Shown here: piece after piece, positions 1 to 8,542 of the stretch
Position numbering within the stretch: position 1 is the stretch's first letter
How the letters are laid out: every line of letters starts with the position of its first letter
Assembly (NCBI GenBank): GCA_001899635.1
Contig: MKVQ01000049.1
Location: 24,996 to 88,995 of the forward strand
DNA: 64,000 bases
Source of the DNA: Myxococcales bacterium 68-20
Lineage (GTDB): Bacteria > Myxococcota_A > Polyangia > Polyangiales > Polyangiaceae
Direction: 5' to 3'
Position numbers and translations under genes: made by a program
Notes under the pieces: generated by a model
Seen by the model: only the letters and a program-made list of their open reading frames with translations
Told to the model about the DNA's origin: nothing
The model's database searches: none

Positions 1-1
1 T

Positions 2-202
2 CCCGGCAGTCTCTGGCTGAGCGGCTTCGGGACCGTCGTTCGAGCGAGCGGCGACGTTTGGGACGGAGGGGCGTTCCAGCTCTCTTCCGTCGCGGTAACG
101 GGGGCGCCGCTCGGTCGACATCTCTACCAGGTTCGCGGCACGTCCAACACCAACCTCTGGGCCATCGGTGTCCGCAATGCGCTCCACAAGACGACTCCTT
201 GA
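2..202 (+). CDS. C-terminal end of a propeller lipoprotein (partial)
   Basis: This open frame enters from the left edge and ends at a TGA at 200-202, giving 66 residues. It ends RNALHKTTP and carries the propeller-like phrase GTSNTNLWAIGV. The same ending, with a very similar preceding 60 residues, is found in the complete protein at 13450-14763, so this is the tail of its paralogue. The last 26 bases also encode the start of the RCC1-type gene that follows, in another frame. The function is unknown; by analogy with the full paralogue it is an outer-surface beta-propeller lipoprotein. Confidence 0.8.
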   Translation, partial: PGSLWLSGFGTVVRASGDVWDGGAFQLSSVAVTGAPLGRHLYQVRGTSNTNLWAIGVRNALHKTTP

Positions 203-1550
203 TCGATATCCACTCGGCGCGGTCCTGCTTTTGTTCGCATGCGGCGCCGCGGCGAGCTGCTCCAGCGCCGACGACGAAAGGGAGCTTGGTCCTGCGGATG
301 CCGGGCCGGAAGCGTTCGCGCCCACCGACGATGCCGCGCCGTCCGACGCCGGAGGAGGCGATGTGACGGCGCCTGACGCGGCGCCAGCGCCGTTCGACGG
401 AGGGCCTCTCCCGGTCGTCTGTAGCTCCGATCCATGCGCGACGGCACTCGTGACGACGCTCGCGCTCGACGACTCGCAACCCAGCGAGGGCTATTGTGCG
501 CTTCTCCGCGACGGTACGGTGGCGTGCTGGGGCGCGAACGAAGTAGGACAGCTCGGTCGCGGCGACGACGCGGGGACGTCGAACAGCGCGGTAGCCGGGC
601 GCGTCGTCGGTCTCTCCGAGGTCGAGGAGCTCGACCACACGTGTGCCGTCGACAAAAGCGGAGGCATCTGGTGTTGGGGCACCGGCCCCTACCTTCGCGA
701 TGGGACGGGCGCGCGCACGACCGAGCGCGCGCCCATCAAGCTGCCGCTTGCACCCGCGAAACACGTGGGGGTCGGAACGGACGTCGCGTGTGCGTCGAAC
801 GACGACGGGCTGCTCTGCTGGGGAAAGAATACGAACGGAACGTTCGCGCCGCTCACCACGATGCCCGCAGATACGCTCGTCGCACCACGACCGATCGACC
901 TTCCCAGCGGGCCGCCCATCCGCGAAATCCGCGTGCGTCAGGCTTCATTCGTTCTCCGAGAGGACGGCGCGACGCTGAGCTGGGGCGCAAATCCTCCGCT
1001 CGGCCGCGTCTCCTCCTACACTCCCGATCCGTACCCGCTACCGATCCCTCTCACCGGTGTCTCTTCGATCGACCTCGCGAGCGAGAGTGGGTGTGCTACC
1101 GCGGGCGGCGTCGGTTACTGCTGGGGGCGTCTCAATCTCCGCGATGTTTCGGCCGTGACGCCGCCCGTTCGGACACTTCCCGAGCCGGTCGTGGCACCGG
1201 AGCCGCTCGTTCAGATCGCCACCACGAGCCTATGGGTCGACAAGAGCCTCGGGACCCCGACCGTCCGACGGCAGCGATGGTGCGCCGTCGGCGCCTCGGG
1301 CGCCGTCTACTGCTGGGGACCGAACGCGAACGGTCAGGCGGGCGACGGGACGAAGGAGTTCGCCCACCGCGCGGTCAAGGTGGAGGGCCTCCCGAAGGCC
1401 GCTGCGCGCGTAAAGACGATGCCCGAGTCCACGTGTGCGCTGCTCACGAACGGTAAAGTCTATTGCTGGGGATCGAATTACTACGGACAACTGGGCAACG
1501 GTAAGCCCCGAGCTCGGACCCTCGTGCCCGAAGAAGTGGTGCTCCCATGA
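177..1550 (+). CDS. RCC1-repeat lipoprotein (copy 1 of duplicated module)
   Basis: A 457-residue predicted lipoprotein. It has an arginine-rich N-terminus, a hydrophobic stretch and the lipobox AASC around residue 30, then an Asp/Ala/Pro-rich linker to about residue 80. The remainder is a chain of RCC1-type beta-propeller units recognisable by CALLRDGTVACWGANE, CWGTG, CWGKN, SWGANPPLG, CWGPNANGQAGDG and CWGSNYYGQLGNG. I chose the ATG at 177 rather than an upstream GTG at 168 because it starts the signal peptide cleanly and matches the start of the paralogue at 14738. It overlaps the preceding gene by 26 bases and the following gene by an ATGA, which implies translational coupling. RCC1 propellers usually bind proteins; the ligand here is unknown. 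Confidence 0.88.
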   Translation: MRSTRRLLDRYPLGAVLLLFACGAAASCSSADDERELGPADAGPEAFAPTDDAAPSDAGGGDVTAPDAAPAPFDGGPLPVVCSSDPCATALVTTLALDDSQPSEGYCALLRDGTVACWGANEVGQLGRGDDAGTSNSAVAGRVVGLSEVEELDHTCAVDKSGGIWCWGTGPYLRDGTGARTTERAPIKLPLAPAKHVGVGTDVACASNDDGLLCWGKNTNGTFAPLTTMPADTLVAPRPIDLPSGPPIREIRVRQASFVLREDGATLSWGANPPLGRVSSYTPDPYPLPIPLTGVSSIDLASESGCATAGGVGYCWGRLNLRDVSAVTPPVRTLPEPVVAPEPLVQIATTSLWVDKSLGTPTVRRQRWCAVGASGAVYCWGPNANGQAGDGTKEFAHRAVKVEGLPKAAARVKTMPESTCALLTNGKVYCWGSNYYGQLGNGKPRARTLVPEEVVLP

Positions 1551-3379
1551 AATTGACCACGAAAGGGTGGTTCAGCCAACGACCGATGACCCGCTGGGGG
1601 CTCGCCGCAGTCGTCGGCTTCACGTTCGCCGCGGCTTGCATCGGGGCGTGTTCGGCCGATCGCGGTGGATTCGTCCCCGATACGCATTCAACCTTCCCCG
1701 AAGCGTCGGTTGAGGAGGACGGCCCGGTCTGCCACCACCAGTGTTCCCTCGACGGTCGCTCGGTCATCGACGATTGCACGGGCCGCGTCGTCGAGACGTG
1801 CGCCGAGACTCTCGCGTGCGGGGCCGGAGAGTGCCAGGAGCAGTGCGCTGCAGCGGCAGCGGACCGAAGCTCGAACGGCTGCAACTTCTACTTCCAGATG
1901 CCGCGTATGTCCAAGAAGTATCCTCACGGTTGCAATGCTGCATTCGTCGTCAATACGTCGACGCAACCGGTGGACATGACGCTCGAGCGCGACGGGAGGC
2001 AGATCGACATTTCGAAGTCGGTCTTTCGCACCATCCCGGGCAGCGCGAAGCTCGTCTCTCACGCCGGCGCCATCCCACCGGGAGAGAGCGTCGTTCTCTT
2101 TCTCTCGGACTCTCCGCCGGGGTTTGTCGGTAAAGACTACATCCCATGTCCAGACGGGGTGACGCCTGCCACCACCGACGATCCGGTTCCAGGTAGGACC
2201 GGGTTCGGCTCGTCTTTCCGACTGAGCACCGATATGCCGGTGGCGTTGACATCGATGTACCCGTTCGGCGGGGCCAAGTCCTACTACCCTACGGCCACGC
2301 TCGTTCTCCCGGTGGCAACATGGGGAAAAGAGCACGTCATCGTCAACGGGTGGGCAGCGAGTACGGCGGGATTTCCGGCCGTGCAGATCGTCGCTTCGGA
2401 AGACGATACCGAAGTGACCATTCTGCCGAACAAGGATATTCAGGATGGTAGCGAAGTTGTCGGCAGTCTCGCGCACGAGCGGGCGAAGTATCGGCTCTCT
2501 CGAGGACAATTTCTGCAGATCGTCCAGCCCGAAGAGCTCTCCGGGAGCATGGTGACTTCGGACAAGCCGACGACCCTCTTCGGCGGGAATTCCTGTGCGT
2601 TCATTCCGTCGAGCGCTCCGTGGTGCGATATTCTGTGGCAGCAAATTCCGCCGTTTGCGCAGTGGGGCTCGGAATATGTCGGCGTGGGCTATCGACCGCG
2701 CGCAGGCAACGAACACGAGCCGGTGCCGTATCGGCTCGTTGCGGCGAGGGACGGGACTCGGCTCGAATACGAGCCTGATATCCCGCCCGGCGCGCCCACC
2801 ACGATGAAGGCGGGCGAGGTAGCCGAGTTCCGCTACGGAACAGGGGATGCCTTCGTCGTGCGTACGCAGGATGCCGAGCACCCCATCTACGTCTCCGCGC
2901 ACATGACCGGCAGCGCCGGCGCCGGCGGCAATGACTCGGTCGGTGCCCCGAATTACATGGGCGCCGGCGACGCGGAGTTCGTGAACGTCGTCCCGACAGC
3001 GCAGTACTTGAACTCGTACAGCTTCTATGCGGATCCCTCGTTTGCGGAGACCTCGCTCACGATCGTTCGACGGCAGACGAGCGGCGCATTCAAGGACGTG
3101 TGGCTCGAGTGCGCGGGGAAGCTGACGCGATGGAAGCCCGTCGGAGCTCGGGGCGAGTACGAGTATACGCGGGTCGATCTGTCGCGCGGTGGCAAGCCCG
3201 GCGACACGTTCGGGGAGGGCGACGAGGCCACGGTTTGCCGGACGGGCCTGCAACGCATGCGGAGCGAAGGTCCGTTCACCGCCACGGTGTGGGGCTGGGA
3301 TAAGGATGCGAGCTACGCATATCCCGGTGGAACGGCCCTGCGGAAGCTCGTGGAGACGCCGCTCGCGCCCGTGAACTGA
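1547..3379 (+). CDS. IgGFc-binding-domain-like lipoprotein (copy 1)
   Basis: A 610-residue predicted lipoprotein. Its signal peptide ends in the lipobox IGAC near residue 35. A short Cys-rich segment follows, containing CHHQCSLDGRSVID. The long C-terminal part resembles the IgGFc_binding domain found in animal FCGBP/zonadhesin relatives and in many secreted bacterial proteins: FRLSTDMPVAL followed by an FGG segment, a TLVLPVATWGKEHVIVNGW strand pattern, then EDDTEVTI. The ATG overlaps the upstream stop (ATGA). A close paralogue lies at 16156-17967. Binding of immunoglobulin is not implied in a bacterium; an adhesion or recognition role at the cell surface is an inference. Confidence 0.85.
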   Translation: MKLTTKGWFSQRPMTRWGLAAVVGFTFAAACIGACSADRGGFVPDTHSTFPEASVEEDGPVCHHQCSLDGRSVIDDCTGRVVETCAETLACGAGECQEQCAAAAADRSSNGCNFYFQMPRMSKKYPHGCNAAFVVNTSTQPVDMTLERDGRQIDISKSVFRTIPGSAKLVSHAGAIPPGESVVLFLSDSPPGFVGKDYIPCPDGVTPATTDDPVPGRTGFGSSFRLSTDMPVALTSMYPFGGAKSYYPTATLVLPVATWGKEHVIVNGWAASTAGFPAVQIVASEDDTEVTILPNKDIQDGSEVVGSLAHERAKYRLSRGQFLQIVQPEELSGSMVTSDKPTTLFGGNSCAFIPSSAPWCDILWQQIPPFAQWGSEYVGVGYRPRAGNEHEPVPYRLVAARDGTRLEYEPDIPPGAPTTMKAGEVAEFRYGTGDAFVVRTQDAEHPIYVSAHMTGSAGAGGNDSVGAPNYMGAGDAEFVNVVPTAQYLNSYSFYADPSFAETSLTIVRRQTSGAFKDVWLECAGKLTRWKPVGARGEYEYTRVDLSRGGKPGDTFGEGDEATVCRTGLQRMRSEGPFTATVWGWDKDASYAYPGGTALRKLVETPLAPVN

Positions 3380-3509
3380 GGTCGGCGCGTAGAGGAGGTT
3401 GAACGGCTGGCGCGCAATGCAGAGGCGCTCGCCGGGGAGCTCGGTGTTGCTCAGCGAGGCATGAGCACGAGTTGAGATGACCTGCAGCGGGAAGCTGAGT
3501 GAGGCAGTC

Positions 3510-5651
3510 ATGAAAACATCACGAGTGGTAAGAGCGGCTTGGCCGGCCTCTGCGATCACAGTCATCCTTCTGGTCGGCGCCTGTGGTGATCAGGTTTCGA
3601 GCCAGGATCATGGCAGTCCCGACGGCGGAAGCGCGCCCAGGACCTGTGGAGACGGGATCTGGGACGACAATGGGTGCGTCCCGTGGTCAACGTGCGAGCC
3701 GGGCACGTACGTCACGAATGCGCCCTCGGCCACCTCCGACCGTACATGCGCGGTCTGCGGGAGCGGGACCTTCAGCGCGACGGAAAACGCTGAGAGCTGC
3801 ACTCCCTGGACCACGTGCTCGCCGGGCAACCACGTGAGCAGTCCCGGCAGCAGTATCGCCGATCGACAGTGCGCTCCTTGTGTAGACGGCACATACGCTT
3901 GGTCGCCGAACCAGAGCACGTGTCTGCCGGCCGGCGCGTGCCCTGCGGGTACGGTGCAAACTAGAGCGGGAATGGCGACGTCGGCGCCCGTATGCGAGTC
4001 CTGTGAGGTCGGGACCCATTGCGCCGGAGGCACTGCACCCAAGGACCCCTGCGCGAGCGGCACCTGGGATCACGACGACGATTCAGCGACGGCCTGCGTC
4101 GCGTGGACCGAGTGCGTGGCCGGACAGTCCGGTGCCAACGGAACTGCGACGACCAATCAGACGTGCACGGCATGCGCGAGCGGGACCTTCAGCTCGACGG
4201 TCAACGCCGCGTCGTGCGCCCCGTGGTCCAACTGTGTGGCCGGACAGTCCGTCACCGCCGACGGAACTGCGACGACCGATCGGACATGCACGGCATGCGC
4301 GAGCGGGACCTTCAGCTCGACGGTCAACGCCGCGTCGTGCGCCCCGTGGTCCAACTGCGTGGCCGGACAGTCCTTCATCGCGGACGGAACTCCGACGACG
4401 AATCGGACGTGCGCGGCATGCGCGAGCGGGACCTTCAGCTCGGCCGCCAACGCCGCGTCCTGCGCGGCTTGGAGCAACTGTTCGCCTGGCGACTTCGTGA
4501 GCACGAGCGGGACCGCTGTCGTGGATCGCCAGTGCACGGTCTGCCCCGCGGGACAGACGACCTCGGTCGCGAACGTCCCGGCGTGCACGGGCGCGGGGGG
4601 GCCGGCCGACTTCGGGCTCGCCGTGGGCGGTAGTCATACGTGCGCGCGCCTCTCCGACGGCTCCGTCCGCTGCTGGGGGCGGAACCTGCAGGGCCAGCTC
4701 GGCGACGGAACGCTGGCGGACAGGGTCTACCCCGCCGCCGTCCCCAATCTCTCCGGGGTCGAACAGGTCGTCGCGGGCAGTGCTCACACCTGCGCGGTCC
4801 TCACTGGCGGCTCCGTCAGCTGTTGGGGCGCCAACGCCGCCGGCCAGCTCGGTGACGGAACGACGACGGACAGGCTCACCCCGATTGCCGTCCCCAACCT
4901 CTCCGGGGTCGAACAGCTCGTCGCAGGCAGTGCTCACACCTGCGCGGTCCTCACCGGAGGCTCCGTCAGCTGCTGGGGGAACAACTCCAGCGGCCAGTTC
5001 GGCGACGGAACGACGACGGACAGTCTTACCCCCAATGCCGTCGCCAACCTCTCCGGCGTCGTACAGCTCGTCATGGGCAATGCTCACGCCTGCGCGCGCC
5101 TTACCGACGACTCCGTCAGCTGCTGGGCGAACAACTTCCACGGCCAGCTCGGCGACGGAACGACGACGGAAAGGCTGACCCCCGCGGTCATCCCCGACCT
5201 CTCCGGCGTCAAAGAGCTTGCCGCGGGCGGCGGCCACACCTGCGCGCGCCTCGCCAGCGGTTCCGTCAGCTGCTGGGGGGGCAACTCCAGCGGCCAGCTC
5301 GGCGACGGAACGACGACGGGCAGGCGTACCCCCACCGCCGTCCCCAACCTCTCCGGCGTCACGAAGCTCGCCGCAGGTGGTAACCGAACCTGCGCGCGCC
5401 TCACCGGCGGCTCCGTCAGCTGCTGGGGAGTCAACAACCAAGGGCAGGTCGGCGACGGAACGACGACGATGAGGCTCAGCCCGACGGCCATCCCCGACCT
5501 CTCCGGCGTCGCGGAGCTCGCCGCGGGTGGTTCCCACGCCTGCGTGTTCGTCGACGACGGCTCCGCCCGCTGCTGGGGAGTCAACGCCCAAGGCCAGCTC
5601 GGCGACCGAACGACGACGCGAAGTCTCTCGCCGGCGCTCGTCATTTGGTAG
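3510..5651 (+). CDS. Lipoprotein with TNFR-like Cys-rich stalk and seven-repeat RCC1 propeller
   Basis: A 713-residue predicted lipoprotein with lipobox VGAC near residue 27. Residues about 45-365 are Cys-rich units of about 41 residues (GTFSSTVNAASC, SNCVAGQS), like the TNFR/ephrin-receptor-like repeats of the GCC2/GCC3 type. Residues about 368-713 are seven RCC1 repeats of 50 residues, each with an HTCA segment, SCWG and GQLGDGTTT, enough for one closed seven-bladed propeller. I used the ATG at 3510 because it opens directly into the signal peptide; an in-frame start at 3477 would add eleven unsuited residues. A hairpin follows at 5681. The architecture, a rigid stalk carrying a propeller head, suggests a surface display or adhesion protein; no enzyme motif is visible. 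Confidence 0.88.
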   Translation: MKTSRVVRAAWPASAITVILLVGACGDQVSSQDHGSPDGGSAPRTCGDGIWDDNGCVPWSTCEPGTYVTNAPSATSDRTCAVCGSGTFSATENAESCTPWTTCSPGNHVSSPGSSIADRQCAPCVDGTYAWSPNQSTCLPAGACPAGTVQTRAGMATSAPVCESCEVGTHCAGGTAPKDPCASGTWDHDDDSATACVAWTECVAGQSGANGTATTNQTCTACASGTFSSTVNAASCAPWSNCVAGQSVTADGTATTDRTCTACASGTFSSTVNAASCAPWSNCVAGQSFIADGTPTTNRTCAACASGTFSSAANAASCAAWSNCSPGDFVSTSGTAVVDRQCTVCPAGQTTSVANVPACTGAGGPADFGLAVGGSHTCARLSDGSVRCWGRNLQGQLGDGTLADRVYPAAVPNLSGVEQVVAGSAHTCAVLTGGSVSCWGANAAGQLGDGTTTDRLTPIAVPNLSGVEQLVAGSAHTCAVLTGGSVSCWGNNSSGQFGDGTTTDSLTPNAVANLSGVVQLVMGNAHACARLTDDSVSCWANNFHGQLGDGTTTERLTPAVIPDLSGVKELAAGGGHTCARLASGSVSCWGGNSSGQLGDGTTTGRRTPTAVPNLSGVTKLAAGGNRTCARLTGGSVSCWGVNNQGQVGDGTTTMRLSPTAIPDLSGVAELAAGGSHACVFVDDGSARCWGVNAQGQLGDRTTTRSLSPALVIW
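4164..4532 (+). repeat. Three 123-bp tandem coding repeats (Cys-rich stalk)
   Basis: Three direct repeats start at 4164, 4287 and 4410, spaced exactly 123 bases. The first two are almost identical at DNA level, while the third has diverged at its 3' half. Each encodes one 41-residue unit with the cysteine pattern CxxC...C...C. The low divergence indicates recent expansion by recombination or slippage within the gene. Confidence 0.85.
4611..5648 (+). repeat. Seven 150-bp tandem coding repeats (RCC1 blades)
   Basis: The conserved cysteine codon of the HTC motif recurs at 4641, 4791, 4941, 5091, 5241, 5391 and 5541, a strict 150-base period. Repeats two and three are nearly identical at DNA level. 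Each encodes one 50-residue RCC1 blade. Length change in 150-base steps would stay in frame. Confidence 0.88.
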
Positions 5652-5680
5652 CGGCCTGAAGACTCTCGGCGGCATGTCCT

Positions 5681-5707
5681 GAGCGTCGATGCTCAGCATC
5701 GACGCTC
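5681..5707 (+). terminator. Perfect 12-bp hairpin after the stalk-propeller gene
   Basis: The arms 5681-5692 and 5696-5707 are perfectly complementary with a three-base loop (TCA), 29 bases after the stop at 5651. No T-tract follows, so it may be a processing or Rho-assisted end rather than a classical intrinsic terminator. Confidence 0.6.
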
Positions 5708-5901
5708 GGACCTGCGAATCGCGGGGGTATCGGAGGACGGCCGCTATCCAGGCGTCCGCTCGTTTCCCGATCATCCATCCTCGATTGCCTCTGTACGTGC
5801 CGCGACTGGTCGGCGGGCACGAGCCGACCGTCGACAGCGGCCGCGGCTCGTCGCGTCTTCTCGATTGACGCTATCGCCGCACCCGCACTTTACTGGCTTT
5901 C

Positions 5902-8376
5902 ATGGCCCTGGCTTCTCGTACGACCGTCGTGGCATGCGTCGGCTCGCTGATGGTCTGTTTTGGTCTTGCCTGCGGAGGTGACGACTCCGGCTCGGACGGT
6001 ACGGGCGGCGGAGGCGTCGACGGCGGCACCTCCGACGACATCGACGCGGGCGACGGCGGAGCAGGTCCGGACGCTGACGCGGCAGGAGATGCGGGCCCCG
6101 GCTTACCGCTTCCGCCTTACCGCTTCGACGCGCCGGTCAACGCGGTCCTCCACGCCGGCGGCGCGCTCTTCGTGGGCGGGGACTTCACGCGCCTCTCGCC
6201 GCACGGCGCATCGCGCTTCATCACGGTGGAGACGAGCGGCGAGACGAGCTCATGCGTCTCCGGCGCAGGATTCGACGGCCGGGTGTTCGCATCGCTTCAG
6301 GTCGGGAACGCGATCTACATCGGCGGCGACTTCGACGCGTACCGCGATCAGCCCGTCGGACACCTCGTGAAGATCGACGCGACGACGTGCGCGCTCGATC
6401 CGACGTTCGTGCCGGCGACGAACCCGGGCTTCGACGGCAGCGTCCATGCGCTCGCAGTGCTGGGGACGTCCCTCTACGTCGGCGGCGACTTCACGACGTA
6501 CCGGGACCTCGGCGCGGACTCCGCCCGACGGATCGCGAAGCTCGATCTGACGACCGGCGCGCTCGACGAGACGTTCAGCCCGATCGGGGATTCGAACAAC
6601 GGATTCGACGGCCGCGTCAACGCCCTCGCGGTCTCCGGGACGTCGCTCTACGTCGGCGGCGCGTTCGGCTCCTATCGCGACGCAGGGATCGCGGCGAACG
6701 CCGTCCGGAACATCGCAAAGCTGGACGTCTCGACCGGCGCGCTCGACACGACGTTCAGCGTCGGGAGCAGCGGGTTCGACGCTGAGGTTCGCGCGTTGAC
6801 GGTGTCGGCGAGCGGCGTCTACGCGGCCGGCGACTTCACGACCTATCGGGGCTCGCTCCCGGCCAACCGCATCGCCAAGGTCGATCCGGCGAGCGGCGAG
6901 CTCGACACGACGTTCAGCCCGCCGTCGGCCAACGGCTTCGACGGGCCGGTCTTCGCGCTCGCCTCGTCGGGCGCCGCGCTCTACGCCGGCGGTGACTTCA
7001 CCCGCTACCGCGGCACGACGCAGACGCCGCGGATCGCCAAGCTCGACCTCGTCACCGGCGCTGCCGACACGACGTTCAGCCCACAGGCTTCGCCGAAGGC
7101 CTTCGACGGTTCGGTGCGGGCTCTGGCCATGGCCGGCACGAGCCTCTTCGTCGGCGGCACGTTCACGACCTACGGCGCCGCGACCGGCGTGAACCGCATC
7201 GCCAAGCTGAACGCGGCGACCGGCGTGATCGAAGCGTTCAGGCCGGGCGGCGAGACCGTCTCGGGCGTCGACGGCGACGTCACCTCGCTTACGGTGGTCG
7301 GCTCGACCCTCCTCGTGGGCGGCGACTTCTCGATGTACGCCGGGTACCGCGCCGAGGGCTTGGCGAAGCTCGACGATCGGACCTTCGCCGTCGACACCGC
7401 GTTCAGCCCTGCAGACCAACCCGGCTTCAGCTACGGAAGTGTCTTCGCGCTCGCCGCGAGCGCCACCTCTCTCTACGTCGGCGGCATGTTCGACACGTAC
7501 CGCGACCGTCCAGCCGTGAACATCGCCAAGCTCGATCTCGTGACCGGTGCGCTCGACACCGCCTATCAGCCGGCGGTCGATGGAGGCTTCGATAGTCGTG
7601 TGTCGTCGCTCGCGATCGCGGGCGGAGCGCTCTACGCCACCGGTTACTTCAGCTCCTACCGCGGCGTCGCCGACTCGGCGATGGCGCTCGCCAAGCTCGA
7701 CCTCGTGACCGGCGTGCTCGACAAGACGTTTAGTCCGCCCGCGAACAACGGCTTCTCCGGGATCGGCTGCTCGCTCGCGATCGCGGGGACGTCGCTCTAT
7801 GTGGGCGGCAGCTTCGATGACTACCGAGGCGCATCGGCCAACAACATCGCGAAGCTCGACCTCGTGACCGGCGCGCTCGACACGACGTTCAGCCCGCCTA
7901 CGAACAACGGCTTCGACGATCGCGTGTGCATGCTCGCCGCTTCGATGACCTCACTCTACGTCACGGGCAACTTCACCGAGTACCGGGGGGACTCGGCCAA
8001 TCGCGTCGCGAAGCTCGATCTCGTGACCGGGGCGCTCGACACGACGTTCAGCCCGCCCGCGAACAACGGCTTCGACGGTAGCGGCGACGCGATCGCCGTC
8101 GCCGGCGGCGCGGTCTTCGTGAGCGGCACGTTCAACGAGTATCGCGGTGTCGCGTTCTCCGCGAAGAACTTCGCGAAGCTCGACGCGGTCACGGGCACGC
8201 TCGACACGACGTTCGGTCCCATCGGCGAGAACGTCAACGGAGTCGACGGCGCGGTCTTCGCCATCGCGCCGTGGGGCTCGTCGGTCATCGTCGGCGGGGT
8301 CTTCGAGCGCTACCGCGGCGGCGTCTTCGGCAACGCGCTGTTGAAGCTGAACGCCGCCTCGGGCGCGCTCGAATGA
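5902..8376 (+). CDS. DUF5122/delta-60-repeat beta-propeller lipoprotein
   Basis: An 824-residue predicted secreted lipoprotein: signal peptide with a possible lipobox before Cys25, then a Gly/Asp-rich linker to about residue 70. The rest consists of 14 repeats of roughly 54-58 residues, each following the pattern FDG-x-V-x-ALAV, LYVGGDFTTYR, RIAKLDL-x-TGALDTTFSP. This is the delta-60/DUF5122 beta-propeller signature, common in secreted myxobacterial and Bacteroidetes proteins, and the repeat number would suit two propellers. It has no catalytic motif. The ATG at 5902 directly precedes the signal peptide. The stop lies inside a 65-bp element that recurs at 17986. A structural or binding role at the cell surface is inferred. 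Confidence 0.88.
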   Translation: MALASRTTVVACVGSLMVCFGLACGGDDSGSDGTGGGGVDGGTSDDIDAGDGGAGPDADAAGDAGPGLPLPPYRFDAPVNAVLHAGGALFVGGDFTRLSPHGASRFITVETSGETSSCVSGAGFDGRVFASLQVGNAIYIGGDFDAYRDQPVGHLVKIDATTCALDPTFVPATNPGFDGSVHALAVLGTSLYVGGDFTTYRDLGADSARRIAKLDLTTGALDETFSPIGDSNNGFDGRVNALAVSGTSLYVGGAFGSYRDAGIAANAVRNIAKLDVSTGALDTTFSVGSSGFDAEVRALTVSASGVYAAGDFTTYRGSLPANRIAKVDPASGELDTTFSPPSANGFDGPVFALASSGAALYAGGDFTRYRGTTQTPRIAKLDLVTGAADTTFSPQASPKAFDGSVRALAMAGTSLFVGGTFTTYGAATGVNRIAKLNAATGVIEAFRPGGETVSGVDGDVTSLTVVGSTLLVGGDFSMYAGYRAEGLAKLDDRTFAVDTAFSPADQPGFSYGSVFALAASATSLYVGGMFDTYRDRPAVNIAKLDLVTGALDTAYQPAVDGGFDSRVSSLAIAGGALYATGYFSSYRGVADSAMALAKLDLVTGVLDKTFSPPANNGFSGIGCSLAIAGTSLYVGGSFDDYRGASANNIAKLDLVTGALDTTFSPPTNNGFDDRVCMLAASMTSLYVTGNFTEYRGDSANRVAKLDLVTGALDTTFSPPANNGFDGSGDAIAVAGGAVFVSGTFNEYRGVAFSAKNFAKLDAVTGTLDTTFGPIGENVNGVDGAVFAIAPWGSSVIVGGVFERYRGGVFGNALLKLNAASGALE

Positions 8377-8428
8377 CCGATGTCCGCCCTCGTCGCGGGG
8401 CGCGCTTCGGAGCTCGTGCGAAGGCTAG
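8364..8428. repeat. 65-bp dispersed repeat, copy 1
   Basis: This segment matches 17986-18050 at 60 of 65 positions, in the same orientation. Here it begins inside the last codons of the delta-60 lipoprotein gene and runs past its stop; the second copy is wholly intergenic after the IgGFc-like gene. Both copies lie at the 3' end of a lipoprotein transcription unit. It includes a short CTTCG/CGAAG inverted repeat. Confidence 0.8.
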
Positions 8429-8542
8429 CCGCTGACTCCATTCGAGGTCGAGCTGGTCGAGTCGGCGCGGCCGGACCGAAGCGCAGAGACCGCGATCTTC
8501 GAAGCCAACGCGCGGTGGTTTCGGTAGGCTCGCCGATTTGGA

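Noticed and set aside
1547..3379. True immunoglobulin-binding virulence factor
   Set aside because: The domain name comes from animal mucin-like proteins; in bacteria the fold is widespread in secreted proteins and no host association is indicated.
4164..4532. Regular 123-bp repeats as a CRISPR array
   Set aside because: The repeats are contiguous, coding and without spacers; they encode Cys-rich units of a lipoprotein.
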